Of a stretch of 64,000 bases of DNA, positions 1-9,230 are shown in pieces. The notes under the pieces were generated by a model. The model did not search any database and was not told the origin of the DNA. It saw only the letters and a list, made by a program, of their open reading frames with translations. Every line of letters starts with the position of its first letter. The stretch's first letter is position 1. Made by a program: the position numbers and the translations under genes. Location: contig JBELBZ010000001.1 in the NCBI GenBank assembly GCA_042095055.1, forward strand, positions 62,001 to 126,000, read 5' to 3'. Origin of the DNA: UBA8752 sp042095055 (lineage in GTDB: Bacteria; Bacteroidota; Bacteroidia; Flavobacteriales_D; Sanyastnellaceae).

Positions 1-109
1 CTTTTTCTTTCCATTCCGGTTGCCAGATCTGCAGGCTGAAGAGCCGGAGAATGAAAGCAGCTGTGAAAAACAGCACCAGCAGCACCACTGTCCGGAATCG
101 GGTATCCAT
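1..109 (-). CDS. mrdA: Penicillin-binding protein 2, N-terminal fragment (cut by window edge)
   Basis: Only the first 36 codons lie in the window. They encode a short cytoplasmic head, one strongly hydrophobic segment (about residues 6-24) and an RLFSLQ motif just after it, the usual N-terminal signature of PBP2-type transpeptidases. The start codon overlaps the stop of mreD by one base (TAATG), so the two are translationally coupled. PBP2 cross-links lateral-wall peptidoglycan together with the MreBCD/RodA elongasome. The identification rests on this anchor and on gene order; the catalytic domain lies outside the window. Confidence 0.75.
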   Translation of the reverse strand, partial: MDTRFRTVVLLVLFFTAAFILRLFSLQIWQPEWKEK

Positions 110-621
110 TAGGAGCTCGATTTGCGGCGGTCTGGAGCGTAGACCATCATGTGCAAGACCAGACAGCAGAGGGTGGTAAATGCCGCACTGGTGAGGGTGG
201 ACAACAGGGCACTGGGAATCAGGTGCCAGTACCAATTGGAAACCACCATCAGTGAGAGGTGATAAATCAACGCGGCGCAGAAGGTGAGCCCAACCAACCA
301 GCTGGACCCCATGTCCCTGAGGATGGGTTGATCGCTGATTTCATACCCTTCGCGCGGTGCAAAAAGCCGGTGCAAGGAAGGGAGAAGTCCACCAAGGATT
401 GTGCCGGCCACCATGTGTTGTCCGTAAGACCCTGTGGCGATATCCAGACCCACGCCCATGGCAAATCCAAGGATGAGTTTGAGGAATGAATTGGCTTGTG
501 GCGGGATGAGCAAAAGGGCCCACAATGTCCATTCAGGCCGCGTCCATTCACCCAATGGGGAAACGTCCCTCAAGAAAAAGGCCTGCAGCAACACCAGCAA
601 GAGGATCCGCAAGACCATCAT
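109..621 (-). CDS. mreD: Rod shape-determining membrane protein MreD
   Basis: A 170-residue, very hydrophobic protein with about five membrane segments, the size and layout of MreD. It is an inner-membrane partner of MreC and MreB in the elongasome. It overlaps the end of mreC by 4 bp (ATGA) and its TAA stop is shared with the mrdA start, placing it in the classic mreB-mreC-mreD-mrdA order. The sequence itself is poorly conserved across the family, so the name depends mainly on context and topology. The protein starts with two methionines; either could be used. Confidence 0.88.
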   Translation of the reverse strand: MMVLRILLLVLLQAFFLRDVSPLGEWTRPEWTLWALLLIPPQANSFLKLILGFAMGVGLDIATGSYGQHMVAGTILGGLLPSLHRLFAPREGYEISDQPILRDMGSSWLVGLTFCAALIYHLSLMVVSNWYWHLIPSALLSTLTSAAFTTLCCLVLHMMVYAPDRRKSSS

Positions 622-1430
622 GGCTGCAAGTCGGTTGAAGACAGGACCGTCCTTTCGGAGTCCGCTTGGTGAACCAAAAATTCCAGGTGGCGGGTCGCTT
701 TGAAATCAGCGGCAGGAACCACAGACACCGACATGAAATCGGCGCCTGACTGCCGTTCTACGTCAAAGACGGTGCCCATCAGGACGTCTGCGGGAAACCG
801 AAGGTCATAACCGGAGGTGAAAATCGAATCTCCGCGTTCTGCTTGAACGTGTCGTGGGACATCCCGCAACTGGAGGAGTCCCATGTCCACACCGTCCCAT
901 CCCAGTGAAGCTACGGGGCCATTGCGGCCGATGCGACAGCTCCAAGAGGTACCGCTGTGCAGCAAAGTCAAAATCCGGCAGTGGGATGTTCCGATTTCTT
1001 CGACCGTGCCAAAAGCGGCACCGCCAGAAAGCACCCCCATACCGGTCTCAATGCCACCATCACGCCCTGGGGTTGCAATAGAAGGGGAGCGGGGCTTGCC
1101 GTCGGGACCTTTGATGAGCATCCCCCTGCGCACTGTCCAGTGCCGCACACTGTCCTCATTCCATGAAGCCACCAAATCCATGGACAGCAAACGCGACCTC
1201 AGGTCTGCATTCTCCTCCGCAAGCTTGGCGTTTTGTTCGGCCAATTTGAGGTAGTTGGACCACCCGTTTCTCTGGCTGTCGATCGCATAAGAAATGGCGC
1301 CGGTTTGGCGAAACCAACTCGATCGCGCGGCGCCATCGTTGCGAAACAAAACACTCAAAGACACCGCCATCAAGGCAATGAAGGCGAGTGTAAACGCATT
1401 TCGTATCAGAAGGAGCCACAGGTTCCGCAT
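618..1430 (-). CDS. mreC: Rod shape-determining protein MreC
   Basis: A 270-residue bitopic protein. One N-terminal membrane helix (about residues 10-28) is followed by a short coiled coil rich in Leu, Glu and Asn (about 60-84) and then the two beta-barrel periplasmic domain typical of MreC. It links cytoplasmic MreB to periplasmic PBP2. It begins 13 nt after mreB and overlaps mreD by 4 bp, so it is the middle gene of one transcription unit. The C-terminus is short, with no Pro-rich extension. Confidence 0.93.
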   Translation of the reverse strand: MRNLWLLLIRNAFTLAFIALMAVSLSVLFRNDGAARSSWFRQTGAISYAIDSQRNGWSNYLKLAEQNAKLAEENADLRSRLLSMDLVASWNEDSVRHWTVRRGMLIKGPDGKPRSPSIATPGRDGGIETGMGVLSGGAAFGTVEEIGTSHCRILTLLHSGTSWSCRIGRNGPVASLGWDGVDMGLLQLRDVPRHVQAERGDSIFTSGYDLRFPADVLMGTVFDVERQSGADFMSVSVVPAADFKATRHLEFLVHQADSERTVLSSTDLQP

Positions 1431-1443
1431 CGGCAGGCCGGCG

Positions 1444-2469
1444 TCACTCGCGCATCAGGAAGGCGAAATTCTCGACATTTTTGAGGGCGATGGCCGTACC
1501 TCTGGCCACAGCGCGCAAGGGCTCTTCCGCCACGTGCACTGGCAACCGGGTCTTGGAACTGATCCTCTTGTCCAAGCCGCGCAGCAAAGCGCCACCACCG
1601 GCGAGGTAAATGCCGGTTTTGTAGATGTCAGCAGAGAGTTCCGGGGGGGTGTTCTCCAAACAGCTCAGGATGGCTTCTTCAATCTTGGAAATCGACTTGT
1701 CCAAGGCCATGGCGATCTCGGCATAGCTGACCTGAATTTCCTTGGGGATGCCGGTCATGAGGTCCCGACCGCGCACTGCATAATCTTCGGGGGGCTCGTC
1801 GAGCTCCGTCAAAGCGCTGCCCACTTCAATTTTGATTTGCTCTGCCGTGCGCTCACCCACAAGGATGTTGTGCTGGCGGCGCATGTACTCTTCGATGTCT
1901 TGGGTGAATTCATCCCCCGCGACGCGGATGTTTTTGTCGGTCACAATACCGCCAAGGGCGATCACCGCAATTTCAGAAGTGCCACCACCGATGTCGATGA
2001 TCATGTTGCCCATGGGCTCCTCCACATCGATGCCGATTCCGATGGCTGCTGCCATGGGTTCGTGGATCAGAAATACTTCTTTGGCGCCCGCGTGCTCCGC
2101 GCTGTCTTTTACCGCCCGCTTCTCGACTTCTGTGATCCCTGAAGGGATGCAGATCACCATGCGCAGCGAAGGGTTGAACAGGCTTCTCCGGCGTTGGATC
2201 ATCCGGATCATGCCTTTGATCATGTCCTCCGCACTTTGGAAGTCGGCGATCACGCCGTCTTTCAGAGGCCGAACCGTCTTGATGTTTTCGTGGGTCTTAC
2301 CGTGCATTTGCTGGGCTTGACGCCCAATGGCCACGGTTTTATTTGATGCGCGATCCTTGGCTACGATGGACGGTTCGTCCACCACAGCTTGGTCTTCGTA
2401 GTAGATGACAGTGTTGGCAGTTCCGAGATCGATGGCGATCTCCTGCATAAAGAAATTGAACAGGCCCAT
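1444..2469 (-). CDS. mreB: Rod shape-determining protein MreB (actin-like)
   Basis: A 341-residue actin-fold ATPase that polymerises under the inner membrane and guides the elongasome. Visible signatures are the phosphate-1 loop DLGTANT near the N-terminus and the phosphate-2 motif DIGGGTSE in the middle. The N-terminal MGLFNFF is an amphipathic membrane-targeting stretch, which supports the ATG at 2469 over an in-frame TTG 9 bp upstream. A box CAAATTTG at 2476-2483 ends 6 nt before this ATG and could be a -7 element. The neighbour upstream is purH, an order common in Bacteroidota. Confidence 0.97.
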   Translation of the reverse strand: MGLFNFFMQEIAIDLGTANTVIYYEDQAVVDEPSIVAKDRASNKTVAIGRQAQQMHGKTHENIKTVRPLKDGVIADFQSAEDMIKGMIRMIQRRRSLFNPSLRMVICIPSGITEVEKRAVKDSAEHAGAKEVFLIHEPMAAAIGIGIDVEEPMGNMIIDIGGGTSEIAVIALGGIVTDKNIRVAGDEFTQDIEEYMRRQHNILVGERTAEQIKIEVGSALTELDEPPEDYAVRGRDLMTGIPKEIQVSYAEIAMALDKSISKIEEAILSCLENTPPELSADIYKTGIYLAGGGALLRGLDKRISSKTRLPVHVAEEPLRAVARGTAIALKNVENFAFLMRE

Positions 2470-2572
2470 TTCAACCAAATTTGGGGTTTAAACGCATGTG
2501 TTGGTCATCCTGTTGTAGAAGAATCAACACGTTAAGCGGTGGATAAGCCGCGTTTTGTTCTCCTTTGGGAAA

Positions 2573-4111
2573 TCAATGCCTGAAATGGCGGACGCCAGTG
2601 GTCACCATGACCACCCCGTTGGCGTCGCAATACGCCACGCTCTCGCCATCTTTGATGCTGCCACCAGGTTGCACAACCGCTGCAATACCGGCCTTGTGGG
2701 CGATTTCAACGCAGTCGGGGAAGGGGAAGAACGCATCGCTGGCCATCACGGCGCCTTCGAGTGAAAGTCCCATGCGTCCGGCTTTGTCAATGGCTTGATT
2801 GAGGGCGTCTACCCGTGAGGTTTGTCCTGTTCCACTGGCCAGCAGCTGTCCTGCTTTGGCCAACACGATGGTATTGGAGCGCGTATGCTTGGCCAATTTC
2901 AACGCAAAAGCGAGGTCTTCAGACTGCTCTGCCGTTGGCGCTGCTGTCGTCACACAAGTGAAGTCTTCCGCATTTTCCATGCGGTCATCGGGTTGCTGGA
3001 CCAGGTAGCCGCCGAGTGCGCTGCGCACGAGCTGAGGAGCATGGGGCCAATGGCGCTGTTCCAGCAGGATGCGGTTCTTCTTTTTGCTCAACAGGGCCAG
3101 GGCTTCTGGTGCGAAGTCCGGCGCGATGACCACTTCGCAAAACAGCGTGTGAAGGGCTTCGGCAGTCTCCAGATCCATGGTGCGGTTGGCGATGACCACC
3201 CCGCCAAAGGCTGAAATGGGGTCGCCCGCCAGCGCATCGGTGTAGGCTTGAGACAGCGTTCCGCGCGCGGCAAGTCCGCAGGCGTTGTTGTGTTTGAGAA
3301 TGGCCACAGTGGGCCCCCCATCCTTGTACTCACCCATGAGTTGCACTGCGGCGTCCACATCGAGCAGGTTGTTGTAGCTCAAAGCTTTGCCGTTGTGCTG
3401 GGTAAACAGACCCTCGAGGTCCCCATAAAAGGCCCCTGGCTGGTGGGGGTTCTCACCATAACGAAGCGGGGTGCTGGCGGTTTCTAAGACAGAAAGCACT
3501 TCGGGGTTTCCGCCCTCCCTGACCCACCGTCCGATGGCGGCGTCATAGCCCGATGACACCCCAAAGGCAGCACCGGCCATGTTGCGCCTGAAGTCCAGGT
3601 CGGTGGTCATGCCGTTGCCCAAAGCCTCTACCAAATCGCCGTATTGGCCTCGGGAAGGGATGCACACAACATCCCGGAAATTCTTGGCTGCAGCACGGAT
3701 CAGGGCGATGCCACCGATGTCAATCTTCTCGATGATTTCGCCCTCCTCTGCTCCGGAAGCCAAGGTCTCTTCGAATGGATAAAGGTCTACAATGACCAGG
3801 TCGATGGGACCGATGCCATGGTCCGCAACATCCACGTCATCGGGCTCAAAGTCCCGCCTTGCCAAGATTCCCCCAAACACCATGGGGTGGAGGGTTTTGA
3901 CGCGCCCGCCGAGCATTTCTGCAGTTTGGGTGACCGATTCCACAGGGGTGACTTTGGCCCCGAGGGCTTCAATCGCGCGTTGGGTGCCGCCTGTCGAGAG
4001 GATCTCTACACCATGGGCGTGAAGGCGGTCGACGATGGGGGCGAGGCCCTCCTTGTGAAAGACGGAAATGAGGGCTCTACGGATGGGACGTTGCATGATG
4101 GTGCGGGGCAT
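2573..4111 (-). CDS. purH: Bifunctional AICAR transformylase / IMP cyclohydrolase
   Basis: A 512-residue enzyme for the last two steps of de novo IMP synthesis: formylation of AICAR with 10-formyl-THF, then ring closure. The N-terminal ~140 residues form the MGS-like cyclohydrolase domain (ILSTGGT near residue 37); the rest is the transformylase, with the KHNNACG loop (canonical KHxNPCG; the Ala variant is common in this phylum) and the terminal GVRHFRH. Translation may start at the first ATG (4111) or at an ATG five codons in. A -7 box TAATTTCG at 4122-4129 lies 10 nt before the first ATG. Confidence 0.97.
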   Translation of the reverse strand: MPRTIMQRPIRRALISVFHKEGLAPIVDRLHAHGVEILSTGGTQRAIEALGAKVTPVESVTQTAEMLGGRVKTLHPMVFGGILARRDFEPDDVDVADHGIGPIDLVIVDLYPFEETLASGAEEGEIIEKIDIGGIALIRAAAKNFRDVVCIPSRGQYGDLVEALGNGMTTDLDFRRNMAGAAFGVSSGYDAAIGRWVREGGNPEVLSVLETASTPLRYGENPHQPGAFYGDLEGLFTQHNGKALSYNNLLDVDAAVQLMGEYKDGGPTVAILKHNNACGLAARGTLSQAYTDALAGDPISAFGGVVIANRTMDLETAEALHTLFCEVVIAPDFAPEALALLSKKKNRILLEQRHWPHAPQLVRSALGGYLVQQPDDRMENAEDFTCVTTAAPTAEQSEDLAFALKLAKHTRSNTIVLAKAGQLLASGTGQTSRVDALNQAIDKAGRMGLSLEGAVMASDAFFPFPDCVEIAHKAGIAAVVQPGGSIKDGESVAYCDANGVVMVTTGVRHFRH

Positions 4112-4120
4112 TGGGAAGCT

Positions 4121-4129
4121 GCGAAATTA
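4121..4129 (-). promoter_or_regulatory. Predicted -7 box of purH
   Basis: Minus-strand TAATTTCGC fits the Bacteroidota -7 element TAnnTTYG. A TTG trimer lies 21 nt further upstream (4151-4153) as a possible -33 element. The same 12 bases that start here also occur directly before panD. Confidence 0.45.
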
Positions 4130-4177
4130 GACCACTTTGCCCCCCTGCTCCAACCTTCGAGCCGTAGCTTAGCTGGC

Positions 4178-5416
4178 ATGTCACGAAGGCTGTTCGTTGA
4201 GAGTTTCATTCAAGCATGGCAAGCGCTGGTGACCAACCGGCTCAGGACCCTCCTGTCCCTGCTTGGGGTTATGATCGGCATCTTCATGATCACGGCGGTG
4301 TTTGCGGTGTCGGATTCGCTCGAGGAAAACCTCAAAGGCATTTTCAGTTCGGTGAGAAGTGATGTTCTGTTTGTGGAGAAGATGCCATGGACCTTCTCGG
4401 CAGGCTACCCTTGGTGGAAATACGCTTTGCGCAAGGACCCCACATTGGAAGACGCCGAATTGTTGCAGGGCAGGCTGCCTTCGGCGCGGAGCATCGCTTT
4501 TCAGACCGGCAGCATGGTCACGGTCGAAAAAGGCAGCAGCAGCTTCCAAGGCGCCCGTTTGGGGGCTGTGACATTGGACTACCTCGATGCCATTGAGTTG
4601 GACATCGCCCAAGGGCGGTTTTTTACGCCAAGGGAGGTGCAAGCATCCATTCCCGTGGTGCTGCTTGGCCAGAAATTGGTGGACCGCTTGTTTCCCAGCG
4701 GCAACGCCATCGGCCAGTCCTGCACAGTGGCCGGCAGAACGGCGCGGGTCATTGGAGTTTTGGCCCAAGAGGGCACATCCATTGTGGGAGAAGGTTCAGA
4801 TGATTTGGCACTGATCCCAGTGAGCTTTGGCCAGCAGCTCTTGAATTTCAAGGCGCTGAAGTCGAGCATTTTGATCCGTGCAAAAGCGGGAGTAGACCTC
4901 GAAACACTGCGGGGCGAAGTCATCGCCGCCTATCGTCCCATTCGCCGCCTGCATCCCCGCGATGAGTCCGACTTTGCCGTCAACGAGGTCGACATGCTCA
5001 CCGCCTTCATTGATGTGTTGTTTGGCCGCGTCGAATACGGCGTTTGGTTCATCGGCGCCTTTGCCATCTTGATTGGATGCTTCTCCGTCGCCAACATCAT
5101 GTTTGTATCGGTCAAGGAGCGCACTCCGTTGATTGGGGTCCAAAAAGCACTGGGTGCCAAGCGCAGTTTTGTGCTGGCTCAATTTCTAACCGAAGCGGTG
5201 GCGCTGTGCATCATGGGGGCCCTGATGGCCCTGTTTGCTGTGGGTGTGCTCGTAGTGACCGTCAACGTGTTTTCCGAGGGCATGTCCCTGGTGTTTGGAC
5301 TGGAGCGTTTTTTACTCGGGTTGGGCATCGCTGTGGTCAGCGGGATCATTGCGGGATTGGCCCCGGCACTGCAGGCAGCCCGCATGGACCCCGTAGAAGC
5401 CATGCGGGCCGCCTGA
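4178..5416 (+). CDS. MacB/FtsX-type ABC transporter permease
   Basis: A 412-residue integral membrane protein with the MacB/FtsX layout: one N-terminal helix (about 22-44) after an amphipathic start, a large periplasmic MacB_PCD domain (about 45-270), and three C-terminal helices carrying FtsX motifs such as RTPLIGVQKALGA and the final ARMDPVEAMRA. Such permeases work with a separate ATPase to export peptides, lipids or lipoproteins by mechanotransmission. No ATPase gene is adjacent, so the partner must be encoded elsewhere. The ATG at 4178 is chosen because an upstream in-frame extension would run into purH on the other strand. Confidence 0.88.
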   Translation: MSRRLFVESFIQAWQALVTNRLRTLLSLLGVMIGIFMITAVFAVSDSLEENLKGIFSSVRSDVLFVEKMPWTFSAGYPWWKYALRKDPTLEDAELLQGRLPSARSIAFQTGSMVTVEKGSSSFQGARLGAVTLDYLDAIELDIAQGRFFTPREVQASIPVVLLGQKLVDRLFPSGNAIGQSCTVAGRTARVIGVLAQEGTSIVGEGSDDLALIPVSFGQQLLNFKALKSSILIRAKAGVDLETLRGEVIAAYRPIRRLHPRDESDFAVNEVDMLTAFIDVLFGRVEYGVWFIGAFAILIGCFSVANIMFVSVKERTPLIGVQKALGAKRSFVLAQFLTEAVALCIMGALMALFAVGVLVVTVNVFSEGMSLVFGLERFLLGLGIAVVSGIIAGLAPALQAARMDPVEAMRAA

Positions 5417-5418
5417 AC

Positions 5419-6108
5419 TCAGAGCCCAAAACTCAGGCCGACGGTAGCCGTATGCCGCTCGCCGTCAGCGGATTCAAACAAGGTCTCGGGACCTTCTTTC
5501 AGTGGGACGTTGAGCGACCCTCCTTGTTTGTTGCCATAACGCAGCACCAAAAATGCAGAGCGACCGAAGCGGATGCGCGCACCGGCGGACCAACCGTATT
5601 GCAGCGCGGGGTCAAACGTGGTGACGTTGTGCTGTTGGCGCTCGCCAGCACCGTCAAATGAACGCTTGTCCACGTAGGAGGCATCCAACCCTGCTTCCCC
5701 CTCGATGAAGGGCCGAAAGCCACCGCGCAAGGGGTCCAACCGCACAACGCCACTGATGCCTGGCAGCAAGATGCGGTAACGGGTGTCTTCTGCGGTGGTT
5801 CCGTCGTTGGGGGGCTGCACGGTTGCGGTTTCTGTGGTGTTGCCCAAGTGCGCCAGGCCCATTCGGATGCCGGTGCGCAGCGGACCGCGGGTCCGTGCAA
5901 ACCAGCTGAGGTCCGCGTGAAAAGGGGCGAGGGTCGACTCAGCCAATGCCAGCCGGGTGGCACCTGTGGACAATTCAAAAACGCCCGCACGGGAAGCGCG
6001 GCCCGGGTTACAGCATTGGGCCTCAACGGCGAAGCTGGTGAAAAGGGCAACGGCCAGAGCCAAGCTTTGGGCCTTTGATGCGGAAAAAGAGAAGCGGTGG
6101 TTTTTCAT
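5419..6108 (-). CDS. Predicted outer-membrane beta-barrel protein of unknown function
   Basis: A 229-residue protein with an N-terminal signal peptide (hydrophobic LALAVALF, cleavage probably after VEA-Q near residue 29). The mature part alternates polar and hydrophobic residues, is Gly- and aromatic-rich, and ends in a short strand (ATVGLSFGL), as expected for a small outer-membrane barrel. No family signature is recognised. The start is placed at the ATG giving a clean signal peptide; an upstream ATG would add 11 residues. It is convergent with the ABC permease (2-bp gap) and divergent from rfbD. Confidence 0.6.
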   Translation of the reverse strand: MKNHRFSFSASKAQSLALAVALFTSFAVEAQCCNPGRASRAGVFELSTGATRLALAESTLAPFHADLSWFARTRGPLRTGIRMGLAHLGNTTETATVQPPNDGTTAEDTRYRILLPGISGVVRLDPLRGGFRPFIEGEAGLDASYVDKRSFDGAGERQQHNVTTFDPALQYGWSAGARIRFGRSAFLVLRYGNKQGGSLNVPLKEGPETLFESADGERHTATVGLSFGL

Positions 6109-6181
6109 GGTGAACGCTTTGATGTTGTTGGGTATGCACATTGCGTGCCAAAACCAATGACGGGGTCATTTTCTTTGTAGA

Positions 6182-7069
6182 ATGCGGATAGCCATCACAG
6201 GTACAACGGGTCAATTGGGCGGACGATTGCTGTCTCTGGCTGGAAGCGAACCCGCTGAAGGCCTCGAGCTGATCCCCCTGGGCCGTGACCGCATGGACTT
6301 GGCAGACCCCAGCACGTTTCCCGCAGCATTGGACGGTGTTCGGCCCGACCTGGTGTTGAGCTGCGCGGCCTACACGGCCGTAGATGCGGCGGAAGATGAC
6401 CGCGATATGGCCTTCCGCGTCAACGGCGAGGCACCCGGTCATTTGGGAAAGGCATGCGAAGACCGGAACATCAAGGTCATCCACATCAGCACCGATTATG
6501 TGTTCAACGGGCAGGGTGACCGGCCTTATTTGCCCGGGGACCCGACTGGACCAACGGGGGTGTATGGCGCCAGCAAACTCGCAGGTGAAACAGCGCTGCA
6601 AGCGGCCTGTCCGACCGCATCGGTGGTGAGGGTGGGGTGGCTTTATGACCGGGACGGAAAGAACTTTCTCAATACCATGCTGCGCCTTGCGGAAGGCCGG
6701 GAGGTGTTGACCGTGGTGGACGACCAATGGGGGTGTCCCACCCACGTCGGTGATTTTGCGGCAGACTTGCTGCGCTGGGCACGCGCAGTTCAACAAGCCC
6801 CTGAGGAGATGGCCGGAGTCCAACATTACGGCCACAGTGGGATCACCAGCTGGCATGGATTTGCCGCCGAAATCATGCGTTTGCGGGCACCCCATGTGAG
6901 GGTAGACGCGGTGTCATCGGATGCTTTCCCTACACGCGCTGTCCGCCCGGCATACAGCAAATTGGACGAGCGCGCTTTTTTTGAGAAGCTCGGAAGCACT
7001 CCTATTTCGTGGGAGGTAGGGCTCGAGCGCTGTATTGGGGCGAAATTTGCCCCTACCCAATCTGAATGA
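6182..7069 (+). CDS. rfbD: dTDP-4-dehydrorhamnose reductase
   Basis: A 295-residue extended SDR enzyme that reduces dTDP-4-keto-L-rhamnose to dTDP-L-rhamnose for surface polysaccharide. It shows the N-terminal NADP motif GTTGQLG (residues 7-13), STDYVFNG and the catalytic YGASK motif. The other rml genes are not nearby. A near-consensus -7 box (TTTCTTTG, 6170-6177) ends exactly 4 nt before the ATG, suggesting a leaderless transcript. It is followed 4 nt later by the phosphohexomutase gene, so the two are probably co-transcribed. Confidence 0.93.
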   Translation: MRIAITGTTGQLGGRLLSLAGSEPAEGLELIPLGRDRMDLADPSTFPAALDGVRPDLVLSCAAYTAVDAAEDDRDMAFRVNGEAPGHLGKACEDRNIKVIHISTDYVFNGQGDRPYLPGDPTGPTGVYGASKLAGETALQAACPTASVVRVGWLYDRDGKNFLNTMLRLAEGREVLTVVDDQWGCPTHVGDFAADLLRWARAVQQAPEEMAGVQHYGHSGITSWHGFAAEIMRLRAPHVRVDAVSSDAFPTRAVRPAYSKLDERAFFEKLGSTPISWEVGLERCIGAKFAPTQSE

Positions 7070-7073
7070 CCCC

Positions 7074-8783
7074 ATGAACTTGGATGCAATTCGGGCCAAA
7101 GCCCAAGCTTGGACCCAGGAGCCCTACGATGCTGTGACACGCGCTGCTGTGCAGCAGATGTTGGACGCCTCCGATACAGCCCCGCTACTCGAAGCCTTCC
7201 ACCAGGATTTGGCATTTGGAACAGGCGGCATGCGGGGCATTATGGGGCCCGGAACGAACCGCATGAATGCGGCAGTGGTCGCCATGGCCACCCAAGGATT
7301 GGCCGACTACATCTCCGCCCACCATCCGGGCGACAAGGCCGTGGCCATCGCACACGACAGCCGCCACGACAGCGACACCTTTACCCAAGTGGCAGCAGAG
7401 GTGCTGGCGGGTAACGGCATTGTGGCGCACGTATTTGACAGTCTGCGCCCAACACCAGAACTCAGTTTCGCGATCCGGCAGCTGGGTTGCCAGGCTGGCA
7501 TTGTCATCACCGCCAGCCACAACCCAAAGGAATACAACGGATACAAGGTCTATTGGGGCGACGGTGGTCAAATTGTACCTCCCCATGACAAGGGCATCAT
7601 TGCGTGTGTTAGGGCTGTAGAGGGGCTTCAAGCTGTGAAGCAGTCCGACGCTGGGGATCCTTTGATCAAGACCATTGGACCGGAAATGGACCGCGATTAT
7701 TACGCCACGATCGCTTCGCACCGGCTGGATGACGAGCTGATCGCGGAGGGCTCAGACTTGAGCGTGGTGTATTCGCCCCTGCATGGAACCGGCACCGTAA
7801 GCATGGCGCCTGCCCTCGAGGCCTGCGGTTTTCGAAATGTGGAGGTGTTGGCGTCTCAATCCGATCCAGACGGGGCCTTTCCAACGGTAGAGTCGCCCAA
7901 TCCAGAGGAGGCGAGCGCCCTGCGGATGGCCCTGGAACGCGCCGAAGAAAAGGGCGCCGATTTGGTCTTGGCCACCGATCCTGACTCAGACCGGGTCGGG
8001 GCTGCTGTCCGCGATAGCGGAGGGGGATTTCGTTTGCTCAATGGCAACGAGCTGGCGTCTTTGTTGGTGCAATATGTGCTCCGGACCAAGGCAGACCGGG
8101 GAGGCCTGCAAGAGGGCGATTTTGTGGCCCGCACCATTGTGACGACACGGTTGATTTCTGAAATCGCCTCCTCCTTTGATGTACCGGTCGCAGAGACCCT
8201 CACCGGATTCAAGTGGATTGCAGCCGAAATACTCACCCGCGAAGGGAGCGGGCAGTTTTTGGTCGGGGGAGAGGAGAGTTATGGCTATCTCGTGGGAGAT
8301 GAAGTGCGCGACAAAGACGCGATTGCAGCGGCGGCCATGATTGCAGAAATGGCCCATGTCGAATGGCGCAAGGGCCGCACCCTCCTCGACAGGTTGAGGG
8401 ACCTGCACCGCCACTATGGCATGTACCGCGAGGCTTTGGTATCGCTCAAGCGCGAGGGCATCACGGGATCAGAGGAAATCCGCGAGATGATGTCGGCTTT
8501 TCGAACCAACCCGCCTGCGTCGCTCGGTGGCGAGGCCATTGCAGAAGTGCGCGATCACCTCGAGGGTTGGAATGGGTTGCCGCCCTCCAATGTGGTACAA
8601 TTCCTGACCGCCGACGGGGCCCTGGTTTCGGCCCGCCCTTCGGGCACAGAGCCCAAGATCAAGTTTTACTTTTCCGTGCGTGCGGACTGGGCAGAGGGCA
8701 CGACACATGCGGAATCTTGGCAACAGCTGGGGGGCCGCATTGCCGCATTGGGGCGGGACTTGGGCGTGGAGGTTAGCGTTTGA
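7074..8783 (+). CDS. Phosphoglucomutase/phosphomannomutase family enzyme
   Basis: A 569-residue alpha-D-phosphohexomutase. All four active-site elements are present: the phosphoserine loop TASHNP (Ser148), the metal loop DPDSDR, the sugar-binding GEESYG and the phosphate-binding RPSGTEPK near the C-terminus. The early FGTGGMRG motif and length match the PgcA-type bifunctional subgroup, which interconverts the 1- and 6-phosphates of glucose or mannose. Placement after rfbD fits supply of sugar nucleotides. The ATG at 7074 is preferred to an upstream in-frame ATG inside rfbD. The 3' end overlaps the convergent DUF1801 gene by 11 bp. Confidence 0.93.
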   Translation: MNLDAIRAKAQAWTQEPYDAVTRAAVQQMLDASDTAPLLEAFHQDLAFGTGGMRGIMGPGTNRMNAAVVAMATQGLADYISAHHPGDKAVAIAHDSRHDSDTFTQVAAEVLAGNGIVAHVFDSLRPTPELSFAIRQLGCQAGIVITASHNPKEYNGYKVYWGDGGQIVPPHDKGIIACVRAVEGLQAVKQSDAGDPLIKTIGPEMDRDYYATIASHRLDDELIAEGSDLSVVYSPLHGTGTVSMAPALEACGFRNVEVLASQSDPDGAFPTVESPNPEEASALRMALERAEEKGADLVLATDPDSDRVGAAVRDSGGGFRLLNGNELASLLVQYVLRTKADRGGLQEGDFVARTIVTTRLISEIASSFDVPVAETLTGFKWIAAEILTREGSGQFLVGGEESYGYLVGDEVRDKDAIAAAAMIAEMAHVEWRKGRTLLDRLRDLHRHYGMYREALVSLKREGITGSEEIREMMSAFRTNPPASLGGEAIAEVRDHLEGWNGLPPSNVVQFLTADGALVSARPSGTEPKIKFYFSVRADWAEGTTHAESWQQLGGRIAALGRDLGVEVSV

Positions 8784-9228
8784 CCTCCGCTTCGTAACAA
8801 CCGATCCACGCTTGCGGCGTCATCCGTTCAAAGGTCTTGACCAAGATGGGAATGGCCGCCTCGAGTTGCGCCATGCGCTTGAACCGAACGCAGCCTTTAC
8901 CCATGTTCAGTTTCCCTAAATCGGCCGATTCCCAGTCGCGCTGCAACGCTTCCAACAGCGGCGGATGGGCATACAAGCCCATGTGGTGAAGGGACACTTG
9001 TCCCTTGGTGGAGGCCACAGAGATAAAGGGAAGCGGGGATTTGGGGTTGCAATGGTATCCGTCGGGATAGAGGGAGAAGGGCACAGAGAAATGGACCATG
9101 CGGCCATCACAATGCTCGGCAAACCCTTCGGGCAGCTTCGAGCGCAGGGATTCAATCAATGCAGCCACAGGCCCTTTGCGTTCATCGGGCAAGGCCTCTA
9201 AAAACGTGTTGAAGTGTTCTGTCGTCAT
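8773..9228 (-). CDS. DUF1801 domain protein
   Basis: A 151-residue soluble protein with the YdhG/DUF1801 fold: an N-terminal helix with a LPDERK turn, a central segment with many His and aromatic residues, and a C-terminal helix ending in MTPQAW. The family is widespread and has no assigned biochemical function. The ATG at 9228 begins 2 nt after the cvpA stop, so it is co-transcribed with that gene. The 3' end runs 11 bp into the convergent phosphohexomutase gene. Confidence 0.8.
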   Translation of the reverse strand: MTTEHFNTFLEALPDERKGPVAALIESLRSKLPEGFAEHCDGRMVHFSVPFSLYPDGYHCNPKSPLPFISVASTKGQVSLHHMGLYAHPPLLEALQRDWESADLGKLNMGKGCVRFKRMAQLEAAIPILVKTFERMTPQAWIGCYEAEVKR

Positions 9229-9230
9229 GC

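Noticed and set aside
3100..3120. Possible loss of function in purH because KHxNPCG reads KHNNACG
   Set aside because: The Pro-to-Ala form is common in this phylum and all other motifs and the full length are intact.
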